DNA of 64,000 nucleotides from assembly GCA_016933695.1 (NCBI GenBank), contig JAFGAL010000004.1, positions 1 through 64,000 of the forward strand, given 5' to 3'. The notes under the pieces are model-generated. The model saw only the letters and a program-made list of their open reading frames with translations. It ran no database searches and was not told the origin of the DNA. Shown piece after piece: positions 26,667 to 36,303 of the stretch. This DNA comes from Candidatus Zixiibacteriota bacterium (GTDB lineage: Bacteria > Zixibacteria > MSB-5A5 > GN15 > PGXB01). Each line of letters begins with the position of its first letter. Position 1 is the stretch's first letter. Made by a program: the position numbers and the translations under genes.

Positions 26667-27179
26667 ATGAAAAACGGTGTGGCGATTACGGCCATGGCAC
26701 TGATACTATTCTGTGCCGGTCCGGGATGCGACAATAGCACTCCGACCAATAACAATACTGACGACCCGGATCTGTCATTTTTGGATGGTGACTGGAGCGG
26801 TACGGTGACCATCCTGCAAACCGGAGCCTGCACATTCGGGGGAAATGACAGCGTCTCGACGTCTGTTGATATGCGGTGGACGGTTGCGAAATCAGGAGTA
26901 ACCACCATTGACGATTACCTGTTTACCTGTGAATGGTCGGGAACGGTCTCTGCCAATTTGCATGTGAGTTTCAGAAAAATCGTCACCTGGATAAAGGGAG
27001 AATCCATGTCGATTTCATCCTGTCCGGCGGATACAGTCGTGGATACGATTTATTATTCGGGGACAATTATGGAATCCGACGGCACGGAATACCACCTGAT
27101 AATGGAAAGCGAGGAAAACTGGTGCCCGGACAATGATTGCCGGTTTACGGTACGATATGACATTTCCAAAGACGAATAA
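26667..27179 (+). CDS. Small lipoprotein of unknown function
   Basis: A 170-residue predicted lipoprotein. The signal peptide (MKNGVAITAMALILFCAGPGC) ends at Cys21, followed by a Asn/Thr/Asp-rich linker. The remaining ~125 residues look like a compact beta-rich domain with several cysteines (CTFGG, FTCEWSG, SSCPAD, WCPDNDCRF) that could form disulfides. I do not recognise a family. The ATG at 26667 has an AAGGGA ribosome site; longer in-frame upstream sequence lacks signal features. Divergent from glnA and convergent with the CorC gene, ending 20 bp from its stop. Confidence 0.75.
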   Translation: MKNGVAITAMALILFCAGPGCDNSTPTNNNTDDPDLSFLDGDWSGTVTILQTGACTFGGNDSVSTSVDMRWTVAKSGVTTIDDYLFTCEWSGTVSANLHVSFRKIVTWIKGESMSISSCPADTVVDTIYYSGTIMESDGTEYHLIMESEENWCPDNDCRFTVRYDISKDE

Positions 27180-27199
27180 AACCCCGGTGTCGATAACCG

Positions 27200-28471
27200 T
27201 TAATCCGTGCCCTTTTTCACCCAGACTTTGACCAGGTTAATACGCTGACCCTCGACTTCGGTGACCTCGAACAGGATTTCATTCCACTTGACCTTGGTCC
27301 CGACACTCGGCACCGACCCGACCAGATCGTAAATCAATCCGCCAACCGTCTCGAAATCATCCATGTCGTATTCCAGATGTAATTCATCGAGAAGTTCCTC
27401 AAGCGGGATTCCGGCATCGACCTGCAGGGAGTTGTCCGACAGCTTCATGATCGGGGCTTTTTCGTAGTCGTATTCATCCTGAATGTCACCGACGATTTCT
27501 TCGAGAATATCTTCCAGCGTTACCAGACCTGAGGTTCCGCCGTATTCATCGATCACGATGGCGATATGGATTTTGTTGGCCTTGAAATCCGACAGCAGAT
27601 CACTGATGATTTTCGATTCAGGAACAAAATACGGTTCGCGCATGAATTCCGCCACGGAAAACGTCGTTTGTTGTGCCTTGAGATCGGTGAACAGGTCCTT
27701 GACATACAGCACCCCGATGATTTTGTCCGGGGAATCGTCATACACCGGGTAGCGCGAGAATCCCGCCCCCTTGGTCAGGGCACGGATTTCCTCCAGCGTG
27801 GCGTTTTTATTGATACCGACCATGCCGATACGCGGAACCATAACCTCACGGACTTCGGTGATATCGAGCTGAAAGATCTGCCCGATCATCTCCTTTTCAT
27901 CCTCTTCCATGATCCGTTCACCGGCTCCAACCTGTTCGGCCAGAGACTCGATCGCCCGCTCGATAATATCCTCTTTCTGATCCTCGGACAGAGCGTTTTT
28001 GACATCCCGCACAAATACCCGGTTATACAGCACAATCGCCGGTTTGAACACAAAATAAACCAGCGCCAAAATCGGCAGAAACCGCAAGGTGCGATCATCA
28101 ACCTCGCGCAGGGCACGTCTCCGGGGAAGGTATTCGAGAAAGAGCAAATACATCAGCCAGGCGATTACGATCCCGACAAACACCGCCAGGGTCGGATCGG
28201 CGGCGAATCTCACCGCGACCTGAATCCCGGCCAGGGAGGCGAAAAACGCCGCCAGAATGAGAATGAACGACTTGAACACCACTGTCAACTGAAGGATATT
28301 GCGCGGATCATTGTGCATTTCGGCCAGGCAGTTCTGGTAAAAACTGCCGACCGGCCGCGACAGATTCTTGATCTCATCCGGTTCGAGATATACCGCCAGC
28401 GTATGGCGGCTGAAGGAATAGCCCAAATAAAACAGGATAACCATGAGAAGCAGGTATAAGCCTATCAGCAT
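27200..28471 (-). CDS. CorC/HlyC-type membrane protein with CBS domains
   Basis: A 423-residue protein. Residues 1-180 have about four hydrophobic segments like the DUF21/CNNM transmembrane domain. A pair of CBS domains (about 190-325, with MVPRIGMVGINKNATLEEI and HIAIVIDEYGGTSGLVTLEDILEEIVGDIQDE) follows, then a CorC_HlyC domain at the C-terminus. Family members are linked to Mg or Co efflux and sometimes called hemolysin-like. The chosen ATG (28469-28471) overlaps the ybeY stop by 7 bp. Last gene of the aspS-phoH-pgpH-ybeY group. Confidence 0.88.
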   Translation of the reverse strand: MLIGLYLLLMVILFYLGYSFSRHTLAVYLEPDEIKNLSRPVGSFYQNCLAEMHNDPRNILQLTVVFKSFILILAAFFASLAGIQVAVRFAADPTLAVFVGIVIAWLMYLLFLEYLPRRRALREVDDRTLRFLPILALVYFVFKPAIVLYNRVFVRDVKNALSEDQKEDIIERAIESLAEQVGAGERIMEEDEKEMIGQIFQLDITEVREVMVPRIGMVGINKNATLEEIRALTKGAGFSRYPVYDDSPDKIIGVLYVKDLFTDLKAQQTTFSVAEFMREPYFVPESKIISDLLSDFKANKIHIAIVIDEYGGTSGLVTLEDILEEIVGDIQDEYDYEKAPIMKLSDNSLQVDAGIPLEELLDELHLEYDMDDFETVGGLIYDLVGSVPSVGTKVKWNEILFEVTEVEGQRINLVKVWVKKGTD

Positions 28472-28890
28472 GATCGTTCCCTTTCCAAATATACCCGCTC
28501 TCTGGCGAACATGACCTTTTGATCGTTCGATTTCATATGATCGTAACCCAAGATATGCAGAAACCCGTGGCAACACAACCGCAAGATTTCGTCGGTGAAC
28601 GTAGCGCCGTACTGCTCGGCATTACGCGCGGCGGTGTCGGTGGAAATATAGATTTCCCCCATCACGGCATCATCGCCGGAAGTATCATCGATAGTGAAGG
28701 AAAGCACGTCGGTGGGGCCGGTGCGGTTCCGATAATCCTGATTCAGTTGTGCCAGACGGCGGTCACGCGTGAAAATGATATTAAGCTGACTGTCCGGGGG
28801 GTCCTCGTCTTCCTCGATGATTTCCACGAGATGCCGGATTCTTCGGCGCGGGATACGGCGGTTGCTTTCGGAGATAATCTGCAGACGCAT
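28465..28890 (-). CDS. ybeY: Endoribonuclease YbeY
   Basis: Metal-dependent RNase needed for 16S rRNA maturation and ribosome quality control. The 141-residue product from the ATG at 28888-28890 contains the zinc motif HGFLHILGYDH (H-x3-H-x5-H) and the preceding LSFTIDD and GEIYIS strands. The start overlaps the pgpH stop by one base (TGATG). The order phoH-pgpH-ybeY is conserved in many bacteria and supports the call. Confidence 0.95.
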   Translation of the reverse strand: MRLQIISESNRRIPRRRIRHLVEIIEEDEDPPDSQLNIIFTRDRRLAQLNQDYRNRTGPTDVLSFTIDDTSGDDAVMGEIYISTDTAARNAEQYGATFTDEILRLCCHGFLHILGYDHMKSNDQKVMFARERVYLERERSC

Positions 28891-31166
28891 CAGTTTTCCT
28901 CTTTCTTGGGATACTCCACGCGATGATGAAACACGCCGATCAATATCTGCACGAAAGATTCCCGGATATCGGCCAGATCGGCCAGGGTCAGCGGGCATTC
29001 CTCCAGCTCGCCGGACTGGAAACGATCATTGATAATATTCTGCACCAGATTACGCAGGCGGGCCGGTTTCGGTTCGGCCAGCGTTCTGCTGGCGGCTTCG
29101 ACCGTGTCGGCCAGCATGACAATGGCGGTTTCGCGAATCTGCGGTTTGGGACCGGGATACCGGAATTCATCCAGATTCGGCTCCTCGACTCCCATTTCCT
29201 TGGCCTTGTTATAAAAATAGGTCATGGTCATGGTGCCGTGATGCTCCTCGATAAAGTTAAGCACTTCATCCGGAAGATCGGCCTCTTCGCCGAGGATTCT
29301 CCCCTTCTTGACATGCGACGACAGTATCAACGCCGACATGGTGGGCGTCAGTTTGTCATGCTTGGATTTGATCCCCAGCTGGTTTTCGACGAAATATTCG
29401 GGGATTTCCATCTTGCCAATATCGTGATAGTACGCCCCCACCCGCGCCAGCAGGGGATTGGCATTGATCGCCTTGGCGGCGGCTTCGGCGAGATTGCCCA
29501 CCAGAATCGAATGATGATAGGTGCCTGGTGCCTCCAGCGCCAGTCGCTTGAGCAGGGGATTGTTCATATCGGACAATTCCAGCAAAGTCAAATCGGTGGT
29601 AAACCCGAACAGCGATTCGATCACCGGAAGGATACTCATCGCCAACAGCGGTGCCACCACGGCCGCAAACAGGCCCTGCCCGATACGGCTCATCATGTCG
29701 TCGTTCGGCGAGAGGCGGATCGTCTCCACCAGCAGGATCAACAGCGTATACGTAATTGCGAGATACAGCGCGCACTTGAAGAAGTCACTGCGATGACGCA
29801 CCCGGCTGGTCGAGTAGGACGCCGCGACCCCGATGATAATCGTTATCAACACCATGGTAAAATTGAACCGATGCAGGATGCCCAGAAGCAGAGCCAGGAT
29901 GAACGTATTGATGATCCCGATCTCGGCATTGAACAGCACCGTCATCATGATCGGCAAAATGGCGATCGGAAAGATATAAAACGACAAATCCATATTCAAC
30001 CCGATCATACGCGCCAGATAAATCAACGCCAGTTCCAATCCGTATATCAAAAAGATCGCCAGCAATTTCGGATTCGACGAGTAAATCTGTTTGTGGAAAT
30101 AACGCAGATATGAATAGAGAATGACAAACGCCGTCAGGATCAACAGCAATCTGGCCATAACCGGAATCAGCGGCTTGTACCAGTTTTCCTGACCCATCGT
30201 GAGTTTTTCCTGACGGAATATTTCCTCCAGAATGCGCTCTTCCCGTTCGGTTACTTTACTCCCGGCCCAGACGATGACGTCACCGGCGGATATGATTTCA
30301 CTGTATTCCTGCACCTCCGACATCGCCTTGGCGCGACGCAACTGCATTTCCTCGTTGTTGACGGTCAGGTTGGCGACAATGAACGGTCGTCCCAGATCAT
30401 AGTAAAAATCAACGTCAAAGGATGACTTCAGCGTGCGCTGTTTGAGCGCCGCCCGAAACGCCAGGTTGGCGCGATGCGGGTCAAGCAGTTTGTCGCGTGA
30501 CGCGTACATCTCCCGGTTGCCGATACGAATCACCGCCGACGGGGTTTTAACCGGCGGCAACAACTCCAGATCGGGGATGACACCGTAGAAATAGGCCGAA
30601 TTCAACAGGACATCCGAGATAATATCGCGGGCGAATATAATCGTGCTGTCAGACAGCAGTCGTCCGACCACGGCGGTATCGACATAGGGAAATCGCCGCA
30701 TGATCCCGGCCTGCAGGGTATCGTGAAGCGCCGCGGCCATCTGCCCGGCGGTATCACGGGTCCGCGCCGCCTTCAGGCGTCGATGCGCGCTGTCGGCCGT
30801 GTTCATGAACTGCCGGAATCGCGAGATTGCCGAATCGACCGTTACCTGATCGTATTCGATAATAATCGGAATGGCATTGGCGGCCTCCTGACGTTCCTCC
30901 TCCATCTCGCGGTCGGTTTTGGCAATGGCGATCTGAAACGGGGCGACGATATCATCGAACGCGATCTCCCCCTTGCGCGGGTATTCCAGCGGATAATACA
31001 ACTCCTCAGCCGGATATAAAAACGCGATCAGTACCGCAGCAGCCAACAGCATTAGGACTTTGTAGACCTTGCTTCGCGTTCCAGAAACCGTCGCCTGGCG
31101 GGTTTCGGCCTGGACTTTCAGAAACCGTTTAATAGCCCGCTTGATTTTTAAAAGTATTCGATACAT
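28890..31166 (-). CDS. pgpH: PgpH-family 7TM-HD phosphodiesterase
   Basis: The 758-residue protein has an N-terminal TM helix (about 37-51), an extracytoplasmic 7TMR-HDED domain (about 55-330), seven TM helices (about 336-515) and a cytoplasmic HD domain with H551/H552 and the H581-D582 pair (YYHDIGKMEIPEYF). This architecture is that of PgpH, a cyclic-di-AMP phosphodiesterase. It lies between phoH and ybeY, as in many Firmicutes and other phyla. The ATG at 31166 has no close ribosome site. Substrate assignment follows the family; a c-di-AMP cyclase is not in the window. Confidence 0.92.
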   Translation of the reverse strand: MYRILLKIKRAIKRFLKVQAETRQATVSGTRSKVYKVLMLLAAAVLIAFLYPAEELYYPLEYPRKGEIAFDDIVAPFQIAIAKTDREMEEERQEAANAIPIIIEYDQVTVDSAISRFRQFMNTADSAHRRLKAARTRDTAGQMAAALHDTLQAGIMRRFPYVDTAVVGRLLSDSTIIFARDIISDVLLNSAYFYGVIPDLELLPPVKTPSAVIRIGNREMYASRDKLLDPHRANLAFRAALKQRTLKSSFDVDFYYDLGRPFIVANLTVNNEEMQLRRAKAMSEVQEYSEIISAGDVIVWAGSKVTEREERILEEIFRQEKLTMGQENWYKPLIPVMARLLLILTAFVILYSYLRYFHKQIYSSNPKLLAIFLIYGLELALIYLARMIGLNMDLSFYIFPIAILPIMMTVLFNAEIGIINTFILALLLGILHRFNFTMVLITIIIGVAASYSTSRVRHRSDFFKCALYLAITYTLLILLVETIRLSPNDDMMSRIGQGLFAAVVAPLLAMSILPVIESLFGFTTDLTLLELSDMNNPLLKRLALEAPGTYHHSILVGNLAEAAAKAINANPLLARVGAYYHDIGKMEIPEYFVENQLGIKSKHDKLTPTMSALILSSHVKKGRILGEEADLPDEVLNFIEEHHGTMTMTYFYNKAKEMGVEEPNLDEFRYPGPKPQIRETAIVMLADTVEAASRTLAEPKPARLRNLVQNIINDRFQSGELEECPLTLADLADIRESFVQILIGVFHHRVEYPKKEEN

Positions 31167-31187
31167 GTGCGGGAACGACTGTCCCCG

Positions 31188-32183
31188 TTACTCCTTTCGA
31201 CTATCCTTGTCGAAGCGTTCGTAGGCGCGGATAATCTGCTGGACCAGCGGATGCCGCACCACGTCCTTGTCGGAAAGATACACAAATTCGATACCGTCAA
31301 TACCGACCAGGATTTTCTGGATAATAATCAATCCGGATTTCTTCTTGATATCCAGATCAATCTGCGTCACGTCGCCGGTTATAATCGCCTTTGACCCCTG
31401 CCCCAGACGCGTCAAAAACATTTTCATCTGATCCGGCGTGGTATTCTGGGCTTCATCGAGAATGATAAACGTCCGATCCAGCGTGCGGCCGCGCATGAAC
31501 GCCAGTGGTAGAATCTCGATGGTGCCGAGTTCAATATACTTCTGAATCTTGTCCGGCGACATCATATTATGCAGAGCGTCGTATACCGGTCGCAGATACG
31601 GATCGACTTTGGCGCGGATATCGCCCGGAAGGAATCCGAGTGATTCCCCGGCTTCGACCGCGGGACGCACCAGAACGATTCGGCTGACCCGTTTTTCCTT
31701 GAGTGCCGCCACCGCCACCCCCACCGCCAGGTAGGTTTTGCCGGTTCCCGACGGCCCGATGGAGAACACGATATCGTTATTCTGAATTGCGTCCAGATAT
31801 TTTTTCTGGCCGATCGTTTTCGGGCGAATGTACGGCTTTGACTGCCCGCCGGCGGCTTCATCCTCGGCGATCACCCGAGCCGGTCCGTTTCCTTCTTCCT
31901 GTATCATCTCGATCGCATAATTCAAGTATTGTTCGGTTATATACTCGGCATTGCCCAAGCGTTCCGTTAAGTCCTCAAAGAGCCGTATAACCTTGTCGAC
32001 GGCGGATGGTTCCCCCTCAACGATGATTTTATTTCCCCGCGCCACGATGGTTGGCGGGAAAGCCTTTTCGATACGCCGCAGATAAACATCGTTCTGCCCG
32101 AACAACAGACGGGGATCATACCCGTCAATCGTAAACGTCCTGGTAATCGTACTCGTCACCCGGTTCTTGCTTTCTCCCTGCAA
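31188..32183 (-). CDS. phoH: PhoH-like ATPase
   Basis: A 331-residue PhoH/YbeZ-type ATPase, often implicated in RNA or ribosome maturation with YbeY. Walker A is GPSGTGKTYLAVG (about 143-155) and Walker B lies in FIILDEAQNTTPDQMKMFLTR; an N-terminal domain (about 15-85) precedes it. The listed start is TTG at 32183, directly after the aspS stop, with no ribosome site of its own. A GTG at 32159 with GGGAG upstream is an alternative, giving a protein eight residues shorter. Confidence 0.93.
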   Translation of the reverse strand: MQGESKNRVTSTITRTFTIDGYDPRLLFGQNDVYLRRIEKAFPPTIVARGNKIIVEGEPSAVDKVIRLFEDLTERLGNAEYITEQYLNYAIEMIQEEGNGPARVIAEDEAAGGQSKPYIRPKTIGQKKYLDAIQNNDIVFSIGPSGTGKTYLAVGVAVAALKEKRVSRIVLVRPAVEAGESLGFLPGDIRAKVDPYLRPVYDALHNMMSPDKIQKYIELGTIEILPLAFMRGRTLDRTFIILDEAQNTTPDQMKMFLTRLGQGSKAIITGDVTQIDLDIKKKSGLIIIQKILVGIDGIEFVYLSDKDVVRHPLVQQIIRAYERFDKDSRKE

Positions 32184-34007
32184 TCAGTCGCGAGACAAAA
32201 ACTCCAGCCCCAGCTCACGCAGTTGCTCCGGCGTGATGTCCGACGGCGATCCGTCCATGAGCGACGCCGCCGAGGCCGTCTTGGGAAACGCGATCACTTC
32301 GCGAATATTATCATTGCCGGTCATCAGCGCCACAATCCGATCCAGCCCGAGCGCAATGCCGCCGTGCGGCGGCGCACCGTATTCGAGCGCCCGCAGTAAA
32401 AAGCCGAACATCTTCTCGGCGCGTTCATCCGACATCCCCAGAATATTGAGAATACGCTGTTGGATATGCCGCTGGTGGACACGGATACTCCCCGACCCCA
32501 GCTCGGTTCCATTCAGCACGAGATCATACTGTTCAGCGCGGATACGTCGCAGGGGATGTTGCCAATCGCTGATGGGCAGATCGGTTGCAAGATTGCGGTC
32601 GAGAAGCGGCAGATCTTCATCGATCGGACTGGAGACAATATTGTGCATGGCATCGAGACGGTCCTCGTCTTCGTTGTACTCGAACAACGGAAACCGCGTG
32701 ACCCAGAGAAATTGCCATTCGTCCTTTTTGATCAACTCATGACGGCGCCCCAACTGCAAACGCAACTGCCCCAGTATGGATTCGGTCTTAAGCTTTTTGT
32801 CCGAGACAATAAAAACCGCATCGCCCGCCGACGCGTCGACTTTGGCACAAATCGCATCTTTGACATCCTCGCCGATAAATTTCATGATCGGCGACTTGTC
32901 GCCCGTTTCAGCACGAAGAATATACGCCAGTCCGCCCGCACCCAACTGTTTCGCGACATCGGTCAGTTCATCGACCTGTTTGCGCGAATAGTTTCCACCG
33001 CCCTTGAGACAGAGCGCCTTGACCACACCGCCGTTTTTCACGACGTCGGAAAACACCTTGAATCCGCAATCGGCCACGATGTCGGTGATATCGTTGATTT
33101 CCATGCCGAATCGCAAGTCGGGTTTGTCGATTCCCCAACGGTTCATGGCCTCGTAGTAATCATAGCGCGGGAACGGAGTTTCGAGTTTGACTCCAAGCAC
33201 CTTACGAAACAGGTGCGTCATCATTCCCTCGATTTCGCCAAAGATATCACCGCGCGTGACAAACGACATTTCCATATCAAGCTGAGTGTGTTCGGGCTGA
33301 CGGTCGGCGCGAAGGTCCTCATCGCGCAAACACCTGGCCAGCTGGAAATACCGGTCATATCCGGAAATCATGAGTATCTGTTTGAACAACTGCGGTGACT
33401 GCGGCAGAGCGTAAAATTTATGTTTCTGCACCCGGCTGGGGACGACATAATCGCGAGCACCCTCCGGCGTGGAGCGAATCAACAGCGGCGTTTCGATTTC
33501 ATAGAAATCCCTGTCCGAAAAATACTCCCGGATCGCCCGCGCGGCGAAATGCCGGATCCGAAGATTATTCTGGAGCGGGCGGCGCCGCAGATCGAGATAC
33601 CGGTATTCCAGCCGCAATACGTCGCTGGCCTCGGTCACATCCTCGATTTCAAACGGGGGTGTCTTGGACTCGGCCAGAATATGAAATTCATCCACCGCGA
33701 CTTCGATCTCACCGGTGGCCATGCCGGCATTGACAGTCCCTTCAGGACGAGGTTGAACCACTCCCGTGGCGGCAATCACGTATTCATGGCGAGCCCTGGT
33801 TGCCAACGCGAAAGCCGTTTCGGCGACCTTTTCCGGATTAAGCACAATCTGGGTCAGACCGTAACGATCGCGCACGTCAATGAATAAAAGCCCGCCGAGG
33901 TTGCGGTATTCCTGCACCCAGCCGTTCAGCGTGACGGCCTTGCCGACGTCGGCGGCGGTTAATTCGCCACAAGTATGGGTTCGTTTGAGTTCTGAAAATG
34001 ACGGCAA
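32184..34007 (-). CDS. aspS: Aspartyl-tRNA synthetase
   Basis: Charges tRNA-Asp (and possibly tRNA-Asn if discriminating activity is lacking). The 607-residue bacterial-type enzyme has an N-terminal OB fold (VTLNGWVQEYRNLGGLLFIDVRDRYGLTQIV), class II motif 2 (FQLARCLRDEDLRADRQPEHTQLD), a GAD insertion domain and motif 3 (GIALGLDRIVALMT). The start is TTG at 34007, supported by GGAG five bases upstream. First gene of the operon with phoH, pgpH, ybeY and the CorC protein; its promoter is at 34095-34123. Confidence 0.96.
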   Translation of the reverse strand: MPSFSELKRTHTCGELTAADVGKAVTLNGWVQEYRNLGGLLFIDVRDRYGLTQIVLNPEKVAETAFALATRARHEYVIAATGVVQPRPEGTVNAGMATGEIEVAVDEFHILAESKTPPFEIEDVTEASDVLRLEYRYLDLRRRPLQNNLRIRHFAARAIREYFSDRDFYEIETPLLIRSTPEGARDYVVPSRVQKHKFYALPQSPQLFKQILMISGYDRYFQLARCLRDEDLRADRQPEHTQLDMEMSFVTRGDIFGEIEGMMTHLFRKVLGVKLETPFPRYDYYEAMNRWGIDKPDLRFGMEINDITDIVADCGFKVFSDVVKNGGVVKALCLKGGGNYSRKQVDELTDVAKQLGAGGLAYILRAETGDKSPIMKFIGEDVKDAICAKVDASAGDAVFIVSDKKLKTESILGQLRLQLGRRHELIKKDEWQFLWVTRFPLFEYNEDEDRLDAMHNIVSSPIDEDLPLLDRNLATDLPISDWQHPLRRIRAEQYDLVLNGTELGSGSIRVHQRHIQQRILNILGMSDERAEKMFGFLLRALEYGAPPHGGIALGLDRIVALMTGNDNIREVIAFPKTASAASLMDGSPSDITPEQLRELGLEFLSRD

Positions 34008-34094
34008 TATATCTCCAATAAGTTTATATCACTTATATGATTAGTTCGGCATAACCGAAACCATTTTTACCTTTCGTTAACAGTATAGCCGTCG

Positions 34095-34123
34095 AAAGTA
34101 CGTAAATAGAAATTAATTGTCAA
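34095..34123 (-). promoter_or_regulatory. Promoter of the aspS operon
   Basis: Minus strand TTGACA (34118-34123), 17-bp spacer, TACTTT (34095-34100). The predicted start near 34088 leaves a leader of about 80 bases before the TTG start of aspS. It is back-to-back with the plus-strand promoter at 34181-34208. Confidence 0.65.
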
Positions 34124-34180
34124 TAGGAACAATGTCGATAAAAACGCATTACAGCTATTGGCACGAGAACAGAAAGGGTC

Positions 34181-34208
34181 TTGACAATCCCGGGGGAACG
34201 TATATAAT
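34181..34208 (+). promoter_or_regulatory. Promoter of the PTS EIIA-like gene
   Basis: TTGACA (34181-34186), 16-bp spacer and TATAAT (34203-34208), a perfect consensus pair. The start site would be near 34215, about 36 bases before the ATG at 34251. Confidence 0.75.
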
Positions 34209-34250
34209 TCGTTCAATTTTAACGGGTTGCAACCGATATTAAAAAGTGTT

Positions 34251-34751
34251 ATGAACATTACACGTTTCATGAATGAAGAGTTGATCGAGCTCGATTTCGT
34301 TTCCGAACAGGAACCGCCTCCGGAAAACTCGGAGTCGGTCAAATGGAAAGAGCGCAACAAAGAGCAGATTCTTTCGGATCTGGTGACCATCCTGGATCGG
34401 TCGGGCAAGGTTGTCAATCGCAACAAAATCCTGATTGATTTTATCAATCGCGAGCGTAAGGCGACCACCGCGATCGGTCTGGGCGTGGCAATCCCGCATG
34501 TTCGGTCGATGCAGGCCAAGGATTTCGTCATCGGCATCGCCAGATCGCATACCGGGTACGAATTCGATTCACTCGATGGTGAACCGACGAATCTGTTTTT
34601 TGTCATGGCCGCACCGCCCTATGACGACAACTTTTACCTCAAAGTCTTCAAAGAGCTTTCCTCATATCTGCAATATGAGGACTTCCGCCGGGAATTGCTT
34701 AATGCCGAATACCCCTACGATATTATCCGCGCCTTTAAGAGCATGGAATAA
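34251..34751 (+). CDS. PTS EIIA type-2 / PtsN-like protein
   Basis: A 166-residue protein whose C-terminal ~130 residues match the PTS EIIA type-2 (fructose/nitrogen) domain: KEQILSDLVTILDRSGKVVN, then AIGLGVAIPHVRS with the phosphorylatable H83, and LFFVMAAPPYDDNFYLKVFKELS. The N-terminal ~32 residues (MNITRFMNEELIELDF...) are an extension. Such stand-alone domains often act as regulators (PtsN). No other PTS gene is nearby. The ATG at 34251 has no good ribosome site; a TTG at 34227 is an alternative. It has a consensus promoter. Confidence 0.85.
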   Translation: MNITRFMNEELIELDFVSEQEPPPENSESVKWKERNKEQILSDLVTILDRSGKVVNRNKILIDFINRERKATTAIGLGVAIPHVRSMQAKDFVIGIARSHTGYEFDSLDGEPTNLFFVMAAPPYDDNFYLKVFKELSSYLQYEDFRRELLNAEYPYDIIRAFKSME

Positions 34752-34754
34752 CCT

Positions 34755-35351
34755 CTACCGTCCGTATTTGCCCATCAACGATGCATCTTCCAGAATATGA
34801 CCGCTCATTTTGTCAAGTAATGCCTCTTTCGTCACTCCCTTGTCGATTGCGTTGTCATCGAAGACCAGGACCGTTTCCAGTGCGTACAGTTTGAAATAGT
34901 ACCGATGCGGTTTTCCGGGCGGCGGACAGGGACCGCCGTAGCCGCAACGCCCGAAATCGGTCATGCCGTGAATAATCGGGGCAACGGTGCTGTCGATGAT
35001 TTTTACATGCCAGTCGCTGGTGCCGAAATCTTCCGGCAATTGACCCATATCGGGCGGAATATTGAACATCACCCAGTGCACCCAATTCCCAACCGGGGCA
35101 TCGGGATCATCGCAGATCAACGCCAGCGATTTGGCGCCGTCGGGAATATTCGCGAACACCAGCGGCGGCGAGACATCCACACTGTCGCAGGTATACTGGA
35201 CCGGGATCGTTTCCCCTTCGGCAAAGGCCGGGCTGGTAATCATCAGCGCGGATTGATCCGATTCGGCGGACTGCCTATCGCTGTCGGACTTGCCGCAGTG
35301 AACGATGATGAGCAGTAACAGAAGTGCCGGTATGAAAACCGTTTTTTTCAT
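34755..35351 (-). CDS. YbhB/YbcL-type (PEBP) lipoprotein
   Basis: A 198-residue predicted lipoprotein. Residues 1-18 are a signal peptide with Cys19 in LLIIVHCGK, followed by a polar linker and a phosphatidylethanolamine-binding-protein fold: SPAFAEGETIPVQYTCD, ICDDPDAPVGNWVHWVMFNIP and the ligand-site region GRCGYGGPCPPPGKPHRYYFKLYAL. Bacterial members have no settled function. The ribosome site GGGAG precedes the ATG. It converges with the EIIA-like gene, ending 3 bp from its stop. Confidence 0.9.
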   Translation of the reverse strand: MKKTVFIPALLLLLIIVHCGKSDSDRQSAESDQSALMITSPAFAEGETIPVQYTCDSVDVSPPLVFANIPDGAKSLALICDDPDAPVGNWVHWVMFNIPPDMGQLPEDFGTSDWHVKIIDSTVAPIIHGMTDFGRCGYGGPCPPPGKPHRYYFKLYALETVLVFDDNAIDKGVTKEALLDKMSGHILEDASLMGKYGR

Positions 35352-35434
35352 GGTATACTCCCTGCCGGATGGCTTTTATGGATTGCAATAATGAGCTGGC
35401 AAAGTATATTCTGCGATATGCCTGCGAATCAAGC

Positions 35435-35464
35435 AAAAAAAAACCGCCGGGGTTATGCCGGCGG
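35435..35464 (-). terminator. Intrinsic terminator after the slipin gene
   Basis: Minus strand: CCGCCGG, a 7-base loop and CCGGCGG, followed by nine T residues (A tract 35435-35443). It lies about 35 bp after the slipin stop and closes the nfeD-slipin transcript. Confidence 0.85.
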
Positions 35465-35498
35465 CTTTTGAAACAAACTCGCTGTTCCGGGTAATTAC

Positions 35499-36287
35499 CT
35501 ACGGCCCCTCAGGTGCTTTTTTGTCCTTCTCCCTGTATTCCAACCGTCTGATAAAAGGTTCAAACAAGTCGATCGGAAGCGGGAATACAATAGTCGCGGC
35601 TTTGTTCACTGAAACCTCCACCAATGTCTGCAGGAATCTCAATTGCAGGGCACTGGGTTGCGTGGCAATAACCGCGGCCGCTTCGGCCAGCTTGGTCGAC
35701 GCCTGGTATTCACCCTCGGCGTGAATCACTTTGGAGCGCCGTTCACGCTCGGCCTCGGCCTGACGCGCGATGGCGCGGGTCATCTCCGGCGGCAAATCGA
35801 CATTTTTCACTTCCACCACCGAGACCTTGATTCCCCACGGCTCGGTTTGATGGTCGATAATTTTCTGCAGTTCCTGATTGATTTTTTCACGATTGGACAG
35901 CAATTCATCCAGTTCCACCTGCCCCAAAACCGAACGAAGCGTGGTCTGGGCGATCTGCGAGGTGGCCTCGAAAAAGTTCGCCACTGCGACGATGGCTTTG
36001 TTGGGATCCATCACCCGAAAATACACCACCGCGTTGACTTTGACCGAGACGTTGTCGAGCGTGATAACATCCTGCGGAGGAACATCGAACGTGATCGTCC
36101 GCAGATCGACCCGGATCATCTTATCGATAATAGGAATCAGAAGAATAATACCGGGGCCTTTGGCGCCAATCAGACGTCCCAGACGAAAGATCACCCCGCG
36201 TTCGTATTCACGCAGAATTTTAATGGCGCTGGACAGCAGGAGAATTCCCAAAAAGATAATTACGGCAAGTCCCGCCAATGACGGCAT
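35499..36287 (-). CDS. Slipin (stomatin/prohibitin family)
   Basis: A 262-residue SPFH-domain membrane protein. A hydrophobic N-terminal anchor (about 3-23) is followed by the SPFH core ([42 protein letters not shown]) and a helical segment with the conserved [20 protein letters not shown]. Such proteins form large membrane assemblies. The NfeD-family protein encoded just upstream is its usual partner (membrane-associated serine protease). The ribosome site GGAGG is strong; a terminator follows. Confidence 0.93.
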   Translation of the reverse strand: MPSLAGLAVIIFLGILLLSSAIKILREYERGVIFRLGRLIGAKGPGIILLIPIIDKMIRVDLRTITFDVPPQDVITLDNVSVKVNAVVYFRVMDPNKAIVAVANFFEATSQIAQTTLRSVLGQVELDELLSNREKINQELQKIIDHQTEPWGIKVSVVEVKNVDLPPEMTRAIARQAEAERERRSKVIHAEGEYQASTKLAEAAAVIATQPSALQLRFLQTLVEVSVNKAATIVFPLPIDLFEPFIRRLEYREKDKKAPEGP

Positions 36288-36303
36288 ACGACCTCCTTTA
36301 CAG

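Noticed and set aside
27566-28459. A 297-residue plus-strand frame opposite the CorC gene
   Set aside because: Shadow of a gene with TM, CBS and CorC domains on the other strand.
28923-30113. A 396-residue plus-strand reading frame opposite pgpH
   Set aside because: It is antisense to a secure gene and has the His/Arg/Gln-rich composition of a reverse-frame shadow, with no ribosome site or domain.
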